Source: DATGSF01 sp035302865
Lineage (GTDB): Bacteria > Bacteroidota > Bacteroidia > Chitinophagales > Chitinophagaceae
Direction: 5' to 3'
Length of the DNA: 16,667 nucleotides
Assembly (NCBI GenBank): GCA_035302865.1
Contig: DATGSF010000063.1
Location: 1-16,667 of the forward strand
How positions within the stretch are numbered: the stretch's first letter is position 1; each line of letters begins with the position of its first letter. Below are positions 8,287 through 16,512 of the stretch, one piece after another. The notes beneath the pieces are model-generated. The model searched no databases. It had not been told where the DNA came from and saw only the letters and a list, made by a program, of their open reading frames with translations. Position numbers and translations under genes: made by a program.

Positions 8287-9687
8287 ATGAAAATAAATAT
8301 AAATGCCTCCTACACAGACTTTTATGAATTAACTATGAGTCAAGTGTATTTTCTTGAAAAAAGAAATGAAAAAGCAATTTTTGATTATTATTTTAGAAAT
8401 CATCCATTTGAAGGTGGATATACTGTTTTTGCTGGTTTACAAGATGCATTGGCAATTATAAATAACTTTACATTCCCTGAAGAAACAATTTCTTATTTAA
8501 AAGATTGTGGATTTAATTCGGAATTTTTAAAATATTTAGAAAATTTCTCCTTTACGGGCAATATTTATGCAATGAAGGAAGGAGAAATCGTGTTTCCTGA
8601 TACCCCGATATTAATTGTAGAGGCTCCCATTATTGAGGCACAGATAATTGAAACAGTTCTTTTGAATATTCTTAATTACCAAAGTTTAATAGCAACTAAA
8701 GCAAGAAGAATTAGACAAGAAGCAAATGATAAAATCTTAATAGATATGGGTTTTAGAAGAGGACATGCTACTGGTGCTTTATTTGGAAGTAAAGCTGCTA
8801 TAATAGGTGGTTTTGATGCTACGAGCAATGTTTTTGCCGCCAAGAAGTTTGACTTGCCATTATCAGGAACTATGGCTCATTCTTTTGTGCAAAGTTATGA
8901 AAATGAAATTGACGCTTTTAGAGAATATGCTAAAATACATCCTAATAGCAGTACCTTTTTGGTTGATACTTATAATACTTTAGCAAGCGGAGTACCAAAT
9001 GCAATTCAAGTTGCTCATGAAATGGAAGAAAAAGGTTATAAGTTGCAAGCGGTTCGGTTAGATAGTGGTGATTTAGCCTATTTATCTAAACAAACTCGAA
9101 AGATGCTAGATGGTTCTAATCTGCAATACGTGAAAATAGTAGCTTCTAATCAATTAGATGAATGGGTAATTAAAAGTTTAAAAGAACAAAGTGCTCCAAT
9201 AGATATTTATGGAATAGGGACCAATTTAATTACAGGAAAACCTGATGCTTCTTTAGATGGCGTGTATAAATTATCTGAATATAACGGTATTCCGAAGATG
9301 AAATTTTCAGATAATATCATTAAAATATCTACACCTTGTAAAAAACAAGTATTCCGTGTTTTTGATAATGAAGAGGGGTTTTATGGAGCAGATGCAATTG
9401 CATTATTTGAAGAAGAGTACGTTAATAAAATTTACCATCCATTTGATATTCGTAAAAAAAACGATATAAGGAATAAAAAGCAAGAAAGATTATTGGAATT
9501 AGTTATGAGCAATAAGGAAATACTTGTTAAAAAGAAATCTATATTTGATATTGCCAAATACAGTGAAAAGCGTTTATCCTTATTGCCCCTAGAATATAAA
9601 AGATTTCAAAACCCTCATATTTATAAAGTGGGATTAAGTGAAGATTTAAAGCAAATTAGAGATACCTTAATTTTAAAAAATTCTTAA
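8287..9687 (+). CDS. pncB: Nicotinate phosphoribosyltransferase
   Basis: A 466-residue cytoplasmic enzyme of the Preiss-Handler NAD salvage route. It joins nicotinate to PRPP, with ATP hydrolysis, to give nicotinate mononucleotide and pyrophosphate. Family marks in order: the N-terminal YTDFYELTMSQVYF, a DMGFRRGHATGA block with Arg157-Arg158, GTMAHSFVQSY with His198 (the position of the phosphorylated histidine in studied homologues), VDTYNT, RLDSGDL with Asp259 and Asp262, and the phosphate-binding GIGTNL (Gly311-Thr312). It is longer than the roughly 400-residue enterobacterial PncB because of an extended C-terminal region, as in many other bacterial forms. It sits 29 bases after polA and 9 bases before pncA, so translation of the three is likely from one transcript. 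The next gene supplies its substrate. Confidence 0.95.
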   Translation: MKININASYTDFYELTMSQVYFLEKRNEKAIFDYYFRNHPFEGGYTVFAGLQDALAIINNFTFPEETISYLKDCGFNSEFLKYLENFSFTGNIYAMKEGEIVFPDTPILIVEAPIIEAQIIETVLLNILNYQSLIATKARRIRQEANDKILIDMGFRRGHATGALFGSKAAIIGGFDATSNVFAAKKFDLPLSGTMAHSFVQSYENEIDAFREYAKIHPNSSTFLVDTYNTLASGVPNAIQVAHEMEEKGYKLQAVRLDSGDLAYLSKQTRKMLDGSNLQYVKIVASNQLDEWVIKSLKEQSAPIDIYGIGTNLITGKPDASLDGVYKLSEYNGIPKMKFSDNIIKISTPCKKQVFRVFDNEEGFYGADAIALFEEEYVNKIYHPFDIRKKNDIRNKKQERLLELVMSNKEILVKKKSIFDIAKYSEKRLSLLPLEYKRFQNPHIYKVGLSEDLKQIRDTLILKNS

Positions 9688-9696
9688 ATAATTATT

Positions 9697-10317
9697 ATGA
9701 ATAAAGCATTATTAGTTATTGATTTACAAAATGATTTTTTACCTAATGGTAGTTTAGAGGTGCCTAATTCTGGTAGTATAATTTCTGTTATCAACAAAGT
9801 GCAAAAACACTTTGATTTAATTGTAGCTTCTCAAGATTGGCATCCTCAAAATCACATGAGCTTTGCCTCTAATCATAAAGATAAAAAACCTTTTGATACT
9901 ATTCCATGGAAGGACTCAGAGCAGATTTTATGGCCTAATCATTGCGTACAAGGTACAGAAGGAGCAGCATTTCATAAGGATTTGGATACAAAGAATTGGG
10001 AAACTATATTTAGAAAAGGTATGGATCCTAGTGTGGATAGTTATTCTATGTTTTACGATAATGGAAAAATGAAAAGTACAGGATTGAAAGGTTATTTAGA
10101 AGAGAAAAAAGTAGAAAAGCTTTATTTCTGTGGACTTGCTGCTGATGTATGTGTGTATTATTCTGTAAAAGATGCGCTTGAATTTGGATTTTCTTGTGTA
10201 CTTATAGAAGATGCTACTAAAGAATTGGACAGTGCGATGTATGCAAAACAAAAAGAAGAGTTAGTGCAATTAGGTGTTCGTATTATACAGTCGGATTGGA
10301 TAAAAAATGAAATATAA
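9697..10317 (+). CDS. pncA: Nicotinamidase (pyrazinamidase)
   Basis: A 206-residue cytoplasmic hydrolase that converts nicotinamide to nicotinate and ammonia, feeding PncB. It belongs to the isochorismatase-like fold. The catalytic triad is visible: Asp9 in VIDLQNDF, Lys107 in FRKGMD and Cys152 in GLAADVCV. Metal ligands are also present: Asp47 and His49 in SQDWHP, His53, and His82 in WPNHCVQGT. The spacing agrees with E. coli and mycobacterial PncA. The ATG lies only nine bases after the pncB stop, which strongly implies an operon and makes the pair a complete two-step salvage module. Length and motifs are normal, and a terminator follows about 50 bases downstream. Confidence 0.95.
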   Translation: MNKALLVIDLQNDFLPNGSLEVPNSGSIISVINKVQKHFDLIVASQDWHPQNHMSFASNHKDKKPFDTIPWKDSEQILWPNHCVQGTEGAAFHKDLDTKNWETIFRKGMDPSVDSYSMFYDNGKMKSTGLKGYLEEKKVEKLYFCGLAADVCVYYSVKDALEFGFSCVLIEDATKELDSAMYAKQKEELVQLGVRIIQSDWIKNEI

Positions 10318-10364
10318 GTTTTTTTAACAATCTAGTTTTTTGCAACTTAAAGTTTTTAGTAAAT

Positions 10365-10403
10365 AAAATAGACTATTCCGAAAATTAAGGATAGTCTATT
10401 TTT
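10365..10403 (+). terminator. Hairpin terminator after the polA-pncB-pncA group
   Basis: Arms at 10365-10379 and 10389-10403 pair over about 14 bases with one bulged T, around a nine-base loop. The stem core is AGACTAT/ATAGTCT and a T-rich stretch follows. It is AT-rich and therefore weaker than the ppa terminator, but its position 48 bases after pncA fits the end of the group. The remaining bases up to 10553 are AT-rich and hold no clear consensus promoter. Confidence 0.7.
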
Positions 10404-10553
10404 ATTGAACTATACTTTTATTAAGAGCTAAATTTTGATTGTAAAGAACTCTAAAAGATGTTTTAAACTTATACAAATAATTTTAAAGCATATAATTATT
10501 ATATTGCTTAATATTCTTTATATTTAGTTTTCATTATTCTAAAATTATACTAA

Positions 10554-13500
10554 ATGGATAAAAAACAAGTGATTAAAATTGAAACTAAGAATATTGATTA
10601 TTTTAATTATACTTTCTATTTGAACAAATTCAATTTTATTACTGCAATCCATATATTAAATATTCCAGAACCTTTAACTGATGTAGAAATAATAATAAAT
10701 TCTACGCAGAATATTTTTGAGCCTTTTAGTTATTTTTTAGATGCTTATGAAGGGGAAAGTTTAGTATTAAATAATTTTGATTTTAAATTTAATATTCCCT
10801 TTTTAAAGAATTTAACAGAGAAAGATAAAGATGCTATTCAAATTGTTTTTAAAAGTAAAGGGGAAGAATTAGCAAGTACTACTTTTCATTTGGATATATT
10901 GCCTATGGATTATTTTGGAGGATTGCAAGAATATCCGCAATTATTAGTTTCATATAGTTTACCCAACCATCCATTTATTTATGATATCAAGTCAGAAGCT
11001 ATAAAGATCTTAGAAGAAAAAAAGCAATTTCCAAGTTTTGATGCTTATCAAAAACAAAATAAAGAAAGAGTACTTCAAGTAACAGCAGCTTTATTTTATG
11101 CATTGCAAAAAAAAGAAATAATATACAGTGCGATACCTCCATCATTTGAAACTAAAGGACAGCGGATTAGATTGATTGATAAGGTTTTATCTGCTAAGTT
11201 TGGGAATTGTATAGATATTTCCCTACTGTTTACCGCCTTATTAGAATCCGTAGGTTTAAATCCGTTAATTATCATTACTAAAGGACATGCCTTTGTGGGT
11301 GTTTGGTTAGAAGATAAGCGTATGGATACCATAATTAATTATGATCAAGCTGCCATATCTAAAAGAATAGCACCTGGGATTAATGAAATTGCAATTATTG
11401 AAATGACCATGCTTTGTAAAGGGAATACTATTAATTTCAGAGATGCAGTACATAGTGCCGAAATGCAATTAAATAATGCTAAAGATTTTATCATGGCTAT
11501 TGATGTTAAATCTGCTAGAGCTTGGGGTGTACATCCTTTGCCATTAGGTAATAATCAGGAATTTATAAAACAAAATACAGAAGAGCTAATAGAAAATAAC
11601 ACTATAATTAAAGAGGAAGATAGTTTTGATTTTGGTCCTAAATATGAAGATTTAGAATTAAGAGATGATACGGAATTTTCTAAAATAAAATTATGGGAAA
11701 GAAAGTTATTGGATTTATCGCTTAGAAATAATTTGTTGAATATTAGGTTCAGTAGAAATACACTTCAATTAATAGATGTAAAAATAAACCTTTTAGAAGA
11801 TGCTTTGTTCGATGGAAAGCAATATACTATAATGCCTAATTCCAATGTGGAAATTAAAACGAGCTATAATGAATATTTAGAACCCTTACATCCTTCTAGT
11901 GCTTTATTTAAATTGGCAGATGAAGAATTTAATTATAATAGATTACTCACTAATTTTCATCCTCATAATTTAGATAATATTCTCACGCATTTATTTAGAA
12001 CTGCAAGAATAGCAGAAGAAGAAAATGGTATGAGTACTTTATATTTAGGGCTTGGGCTTTTAAAATGGTATGAACCGAAAAAAAAGAATCAAGTGCGCTT
12101 AGCACCAATTTTACTTATTCCTGTTGCATTATCTCGAAGATCTGTAAAGTCTAAATATGTGCTAAAAAGTCGTGAGGATGAAACTATGATAAATATTACG
12201 CTAATAGAGTATCTTAAGCAGGAATATAAACTAAATCTTGATGCTTTAGAACAATTACCCTTGGATGATTTTGGCGTGGATGTTCCGAAAGTATTGGCCA
12301 TTTTGAGAAATGCTGTTTTAAATTTAGAAGGTTGGGACGTATTAGAGCAAGTGGTTTTAGGTAATTTTTCTTTTAATAAACTCTTACTTTGGCAAGATTT
12401 AAATAAACATGCTAATGAAATTGAAAAAAGTCCTATAGTAAAAAGCTTAATAGAAGGAAAATTATCAACTGATATAAAAGGTTTGGAGGAAGAAGATTTT
12501 GATCTTGAAAAACTTTCTGCTGCAGAACTCTTATTACCAATTGCTACGGATAATTCGCAATTAAATGCTATTAAAAATGCGCATTTAGGAAAAACTTTTA
12601 TCTTACATGGTCCACCAGGAACAGGAAAATCGCAAACGATTACTAATATTATTGCTGATGCATTAGCAAATAATAAAAAAGTACTTTTTGTAGCTGCTAA
12701 AAAAGCCGCATTAGATGTGGTACACAGTAGATTAGAAAAAATTGGTTTGGGGCCTTTTTGTTTAGAATTACATTCCAATAAATCAAAAAAATCTGATGTC
12801 TTAGGTCAATTTGAAAAAACGCTTGATTTGACTAAATACCAATTAAGTGCGGATTTTAATGAAAAAGCAAAACGTTTGGACGAAAGACGAGAACAGCTTA
12901 ATAAATATGTATATTATTTGCATCAAGAAAATAATATTGGCTGGTCTTTGTATCATTCTGTTTCTTATTTAGAACAAAATGGGGTAGAGTACGATAAGAA
13001 TTTAAGGATAGATATAGATTTGGACACTTTGGATAGAAAGCAATGGAATAATTGGAATGATTGGCTCCTTCTTTATAGTTCGGTTATACAAAAAATAAAA
13101 AATCCTAAAGAACATCCCCTTTCTGCTTTAAGTATAGCTAAACATGATATTGATAATGCGCAAAATATAGTTGAAAATATAGATGATTATCTGGAAAAAT
13201 ATGCAAGATATTCCCAGATAGAAAAAGATTTTTCTATAAATTCTGATGAATTAGATGCATTTTTATCTTTATTAAGTATTCTAGATAAAAAACTGCCTAA
13301 AAAAGAACTTATCTCTATAATTTTTAATCCTAAATTAAAAGAACCATTCTTAGAATGGATTAAATTACAAGAAAATTATCAGTTGGTAAAAAAGAATATA
13401 GAAGAGCAATACTACAAAGAAGTTTATAAATTAGATTATGAAAACCTAAGACAAAAATGGAATCAAGCAAAGTTTTCTTGGTTTTTACCTAAATGGCTAG

Positions 13501-16256
13501 AACAAAGAAAAATTAAAAAGGAAATTCAGGGTTTTGCAACCGTTAAAATAGCATCGGAAGAGCAAGTAGATTCAATTTTTGATAAGCTAGATAATTGGAA
13601 AGAGATAGAAGAGCAATTAAAGCATGCTAGATTTGCAACTTTTAGTTCTTTTATACAATCATATTCTAGTAATAATGAGCTTGATATTAAAGCAATAAAA
13701 GAAGAAATTGCCTATATTGAAACGCTAGAGCAATCCATGGAAGCTGCACCTATAGAAGATAAAGAAAAGTGGTTATTAAAAGCGGTGGAATTTGATTTTG
13801 CAAAGGAAAAAATTCTTGAAAAAGTAGAGGAATACGCAGAGGTACATAAGGACTTGCAAAAAATAGTATTCGCTATTCCTTCTATTGAAGAATTAAAGAA
13901 TATAAAATCTAATATTGCACTTCTAGAGGATTGGGTAAATTATCAAATTTATAAAAATAACGCAGAAGCTTTAAATTTACATTGGTTTACAACTTGGGTA
14001 GAGGAAGGGAAAATTACATCCGAGAATATTGAAGATGCGTTTTATGAAGTTTTACATTTTAATCATTTTATACAAAAAGTATATGCACATCAAGAATTAA
14101 GATCTTTTGATGCTACTCTATATAAATCTCTTATTAAACAATACAGGGATTTGCATCAAGAATTTACAGCAATTTCAAGGAAACAATTAATAGCAAAATT
14201 AAGTGCTAATATACCCAATTCCAGTATAGAAACTGCTCAAAGTTCTGAAATTGCAATTTTGCAAAGAGCAATTAGAAGTAGAGGAAGAGGAATTTCCATT
14301 CGCAGACTTTTTGATCAAATTCCAAATTTAATTCCTCGATTAAAACCATGTATGTTGATGAGTCCTATTTCAGTAGCACAGTATTTTGATGTGAGTAAGG
14401 AACATTTTGATATGGTTATTTTTGATGAAGCCTCTCAATTAGAAACTTTTGAATCTGTAAGTGCTTTAGCTAGAGCAAAACAAGCAATTATAGTTGGAGA
14501 TCCCAAACAAATGCCACCTACTAGTTTTTTCTCTTCTAATAAATTGGATGAAGAGCATTTAGACAAAGAAGATTTAGAGAGTATTTTAGAGGATTGTTTG
14601 GCTTTATCTATACCATCTAAGTTTTTATTAAGGCATTATAGAAGCAGGCATGAAAGTCTAATTTCTTTTAGTAATAAAAACTATTATGATAGTAAACTCT
14701 TAACTTTCCCTTCACCAGATGATTTAAGTCAAAAAGTGTCTTTAGAATTAATTGATGGATTTTATGATAAGGGAAAGACAAGAACAAATGAAAAAGAAGC
14801 AGAGGCTGTTATTGCTTATATTAAAAAGCACTGGGAAGAAAGAAATCCTAAATCCATTGGTGTGGTAACTTTTAATCAAGTACAACAAAGTTTAATTGAA
14901 GATTTATTGCAAAATTTATTGATGAATAATCCGGATTTAGAAGAATTTGCATTAGGAAATAAAGAGGAAATATTTATTAAAAACTTAGAAAATGTACAAG
15001 GGGATGAAAGGGATATTATTTTGTTTTCTATAGGTTATGGACCAGATAAAGAAGGGAAAATATCAATGAATTTTGGTCCTTTAAATCGAGATGGAGGATG
15101 GAGAAGATTAAATGTGGCTGTAACTCGTGCAAGATTTGAAATGAAAGTATTTTCTACTTTAAAATCTGAGCAAATAGATTTGTCTAGAACCAAATCGGAG
15201 GGTGTAAAAGGCTTAAAAGAATTTTTGAGTTTTGCAGAAAAAGGAGATTACAGTCTTTCTGCTGATTATTCAAAAGCTGATAAAAATACTTTAGTGGATG
15301 CAATAGGGGATTATTTAACAAAGAATGGTTTACAAGTTAGAAAATATATTGGTTCTTCGGAGTATAAAGTCGATTTAGGCATAGTGCATCCAGAAAATGA
15401 AAAGGAATATATTTTGGGAGTTTTAATTGATGGATTAACTTATTTAAATATTGAAACAACGAATGATAGAGAGCTTTTGGCACCTAATGTATTAAAAGGT
15501 TTAGGCTGGAATATTTTTAGAATTTGGACTTTAGATTGGGTGAAGCATAAAGATAAAATAGTGCAAGAAATTAAAAATAGAATAAAAGATTTATTAGAAG
15601 GAAAAGATGTTCAAAAGGAAGAAATAGTGTCCGAACAGCAAGATCAAGTAGAAAATGAAGAATTGCTTATTCCTATAGAAGAATCTAAAAATACCGTTCA
15701 AGTTCCTTATAAAAATACGGATTTAAGAATTGTAGAAAATGGAAATTCTGATAATTTTTACTATTATGAAAATCAGGAGATTATTCGAAATCAAATGAAG
15801 CAAATTATTGAAACAGAAGCCCCAATAAGTAAATCTTTATTATTTAAGAAAATACTTGTTTTATGGAATGTTTCTAGAGCAGGAAATAGATTAAATATAT
15901 ATTTAAATGAGCAGTTGGATCAATTATCTGATATTTTAATAACAGAAGCACATCAAACATTTTTATGGAATAATCATATAAGTCCTAAAACTTTAGATTA
16001 TTATAGAGATAATGCAGAAATTAATCGTTCTATAGAAGATATAGCTCCAGAAGAAATTGCTATTGCAATGTTAGAAATTATGGAGGATAATTTAAGTATG
16101 GATAAAAATGATTTATTGCGTATGACTGCTAGAAAGTTTAATTTCATGAAACTAGGAAGACAGATTGAATTGGTTATTTCTCAAACTTTGAATGCATTGA
16201 TTCAAAATGAGCAATTAAAAATAAAGGAAGACAGAGTCAGTTTAGAAGAGGTATAA
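10554..16256 (+). CDS. Giant DUF4011 helicase-nuclease (DUF3320), candidate Hhe-like defence protein
   Basis: A 1900-residue, probably cytoplasmic protein. Visible parts in order: a beta-rich, Ig-like region (1-120); a transglutaminase/cysteine-protease-like domain (about 125-300) with Cys219 in FGNCIDIS and His245 in KGHAFVGVW; the DUF4011 start LWERKLLDLSLRNNLLN (380-396); helicase Walker A GPPGTGKS (686-693, Lys692); a largely helical insert of several hundred residues; Walker B FDEASQ (Asp1291-Glu1292); GDPKQMPP from Gly1315; NVQGDERD (Gln1482, Arg1486); and RRLNVAVTRAR (1517-1527). These are complete superfamily 1 helicase motifs. A Vsr/DUF559-like nuclease domain follows (about 1578-1672; Asp1607, GVLIDG, RIWTLDW), then DUF3320 (about 1740-1790) and a helical tail. 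Some DUF4011-helicase-Vsr proteins are reported as single-gene phage-defence systems (Hhe). A defence role here is inference: no second defence gene is seen. It stands alone between a terminator and a transposase remnant. The reading frame is intact. Confidence 0.9.
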   Translation: MDKKQVIKIETKNIDYFNYTFYLNKFNFITAIHILNIPEPLTDVEIIINSTQNIFEPFSYFLDAYEGESLVLNNFDFKFNIPFLKNLTEKDKDAIQIVFKSKGEELASTTFHLDILPMDYFGGLQEYPQLLVSYSLPNHPFIYDIKSEAIKILEEKKQFPSFDAYQKQNKERVLQVTAALFYALQKKEIIYSAIPPSFETKGQRIRLIDKVLSAKFGNCIDISLLFTALLESVGLNPLIIITKGHAFVGVWLEDKRMDTIINYDQAAISKRIAPGINEIAIIEMTMLCKGNTINFRDAVHSAEMQLNNAKDFIMAIDVKSARAWGVHPLPLGNNQEFIKQNTEELIENNTIIKEEDSFDFGPKYEDLELRDDTEFSKIKLWERKLLDLSLRNNLLNIRFSRNTLQLIDVKINLLEDALFDGKQYTIMPNSNVEIKTSYNEYLEPLHPSSALFKLADEEFNYNRLLTNFHPHNLDNILTHLFRTARIAEEENGMSTLYLGLGLLKWYEPKKKNQVRLAPILLIPVALSRRSVKSKYVLKSREDETMINITLIEYLKQEYKLNLDALEQLPLDDFGVDVPKVLAILRNAVLNLEGWDVLEQVVLGNFSFNKLLLWQDLNKHANEIEKSPIVKSLIEGKLSTDIKGLEEEDFDLEKLSAAELLLPIATDNSQLNAIKNAHLGKTFILHGPPGTGKSQTITNIIADALANNKKVLFVAAKKAALDVVHSRLEKIGLGPFCLELHSNKSKKSDVLGQFEKTLDLTKYQLSADFNEKAKRLDERREQLNKYVYYLHQENNIGWSLYHSVSYLEQNGVEYDKNLRIDIDLDTLDRKQWNNWNDWLLLYSSVIQKIKNPKEHPLSALSIAKHDIDNAQNIVENIDDYLEKYARYSQIEKDFSINSDELDAFLSLLSILDKKLPKKELISIIFNPKLKEPFLEWIKLQENYQLVKKNIEEQYYKEVYKLDYENLRQKWNQAKFSWFLPKWLEQRKIKKEIQGFATVKIASEEQVDSIFDKLDNWKEIEEQLKHARFATFSSFIQSYSSNNELDIKAIKEEIAYIETLEQSMEAAPIEDKEKWLLKAVEFDFAKEKILEKVEEYAEVHKDLQKIVFAIPSIEELKNIKSNIALLEDWVNYQIYKNNAEALNLHWFTTWVEEGKITSENIEDAFYEVLHFNHFIQKVYAHQELRSFDATLYKSLIKQYRDLHQEFTAISRKQLIAKLSANIPNSSIETAQSSEIAILQRAIRSRGRGISIRRLFDQIPNLIPRLKPCMLMSPISVAQYFDVSKEHFDMVIFDEASQLETFESVSALARAKQAIIVGDPKQMPPTSFFSSNKLDEEHLDKEDLESILEDCLALSIPSKFLLRHYRSRHESLISFSNKNYYDSKLLTFPSPDDLSQKVSLELIDGFYDKGKTRTNEKEAEAVIAYIKKHWEERNPKSIGVVTFNQVQQSLIEDLLQNLLMNNPDLEEFALGNKEEIFIKNLENVQGDERDIILFSIGYGPDKEGKISMNFGPLNRDGGWRRLNVAVTRARFEMKVFSTLKSEQIDLSRTKSEGVKGLKEFLSFAEKGDYSLSADYSKADKNTLVDAIGDYLTKNGLQVRKYIGSSEYKVDLGIVHPENEKEYILGVLIDGLTYLNIETTNDRELLAPNVLKGLGWNIFRIWTLDWVKHKDKIVQEIKNRIKDLLEGKDVQKEEIVSEQQDQVENEELLIPIEESKNTVQVPYKNTDLRIVENGNSDNFYYYENQEIIRNQMKQIIETEAPISKSLLFKKILVLWNVSRAGNRLNIYLNEQLDQLSDILITEAHQTFLWNNHISPKTLDYYRDNAEINRSIEDIAPEEIAIAMLEIMEDNLSMDKNDLLRMTARKFNFMKLGRQIELVISQTLNALIQNEQLKIKEDRVSLEEV

Positions 16257-16346
16257 GAGTCAGTATAAAAGTGTTGAAATATTCTAATTTAATTAGGAAC
16301 ATTCAGAAAACAAAATAATTTCTGTTTTTTCTAACAGTAAAATATA

Positions 16347-16393
16347 AATAATGCTTCTTTTTCATAAAGTTTTTATGAAAAAGAAGCATTATT
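16347..16393. terminator. 22-bp perfect inverted repeat, probable two-way terminator
   Basis: Arms at 16347-16368 and 16372-16393 are perfectly complementary over 22 bases with a three-base loop (GTT). The stem has only four G-C pairs and no pure T run follows, so it is not a textbook intrinsic terminator, but its length and location between the giant helicase gene (+) and the transposase fragment (-) fit transcript ending from both sides. A weaker five-base hairpin lies just before it (16322-16337). An IS-related role cannot be excluded. Confidence 0.55.
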
Positions 16394-16512
16394 ATTAATT
16401 GACAAACTCTCTTTAAGATATATTAATATATGTGGTGGTGTTTTTTGATTTTTAGGCATAGTTGTCTAAGCCACTGAAAAAGCAGCTAAATATATGCCAG
16501 GTTTTGCTGTTT

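Noticed and set aside
10519..10526. TATATTTA before the giant helicase gene as a -7 promoter element.
   Set aside because: The last base differs from consensus and the nearest TTG is only 12 bases away, so it cannot be told from background.
12089..12778. 229-codon open frame on the minus strand.
   Set aside because: It lies wholly inside the helicase gene, opposite DUF4011 and Walker A, which are clearly coding on the + strand; Ser- and Lys-rich content is typical of an antisense shadow.
10554..16256. Reading the large protein as part of a multi-gene restriction or BREX/DISARM-like system.
   Set aside because: No methyltransferase, restriction subunit or other defence partner is encoded on either strand in the window; upstream neighbours are housekeeping genes.
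16418..16431. ATATATTAATATAT as an operator or attachment site.
   Set aside because: It is a perfect palindrome but made only of A and T in AT-rich DNA, so chance is likely; it is mentioned only as context for the element end.
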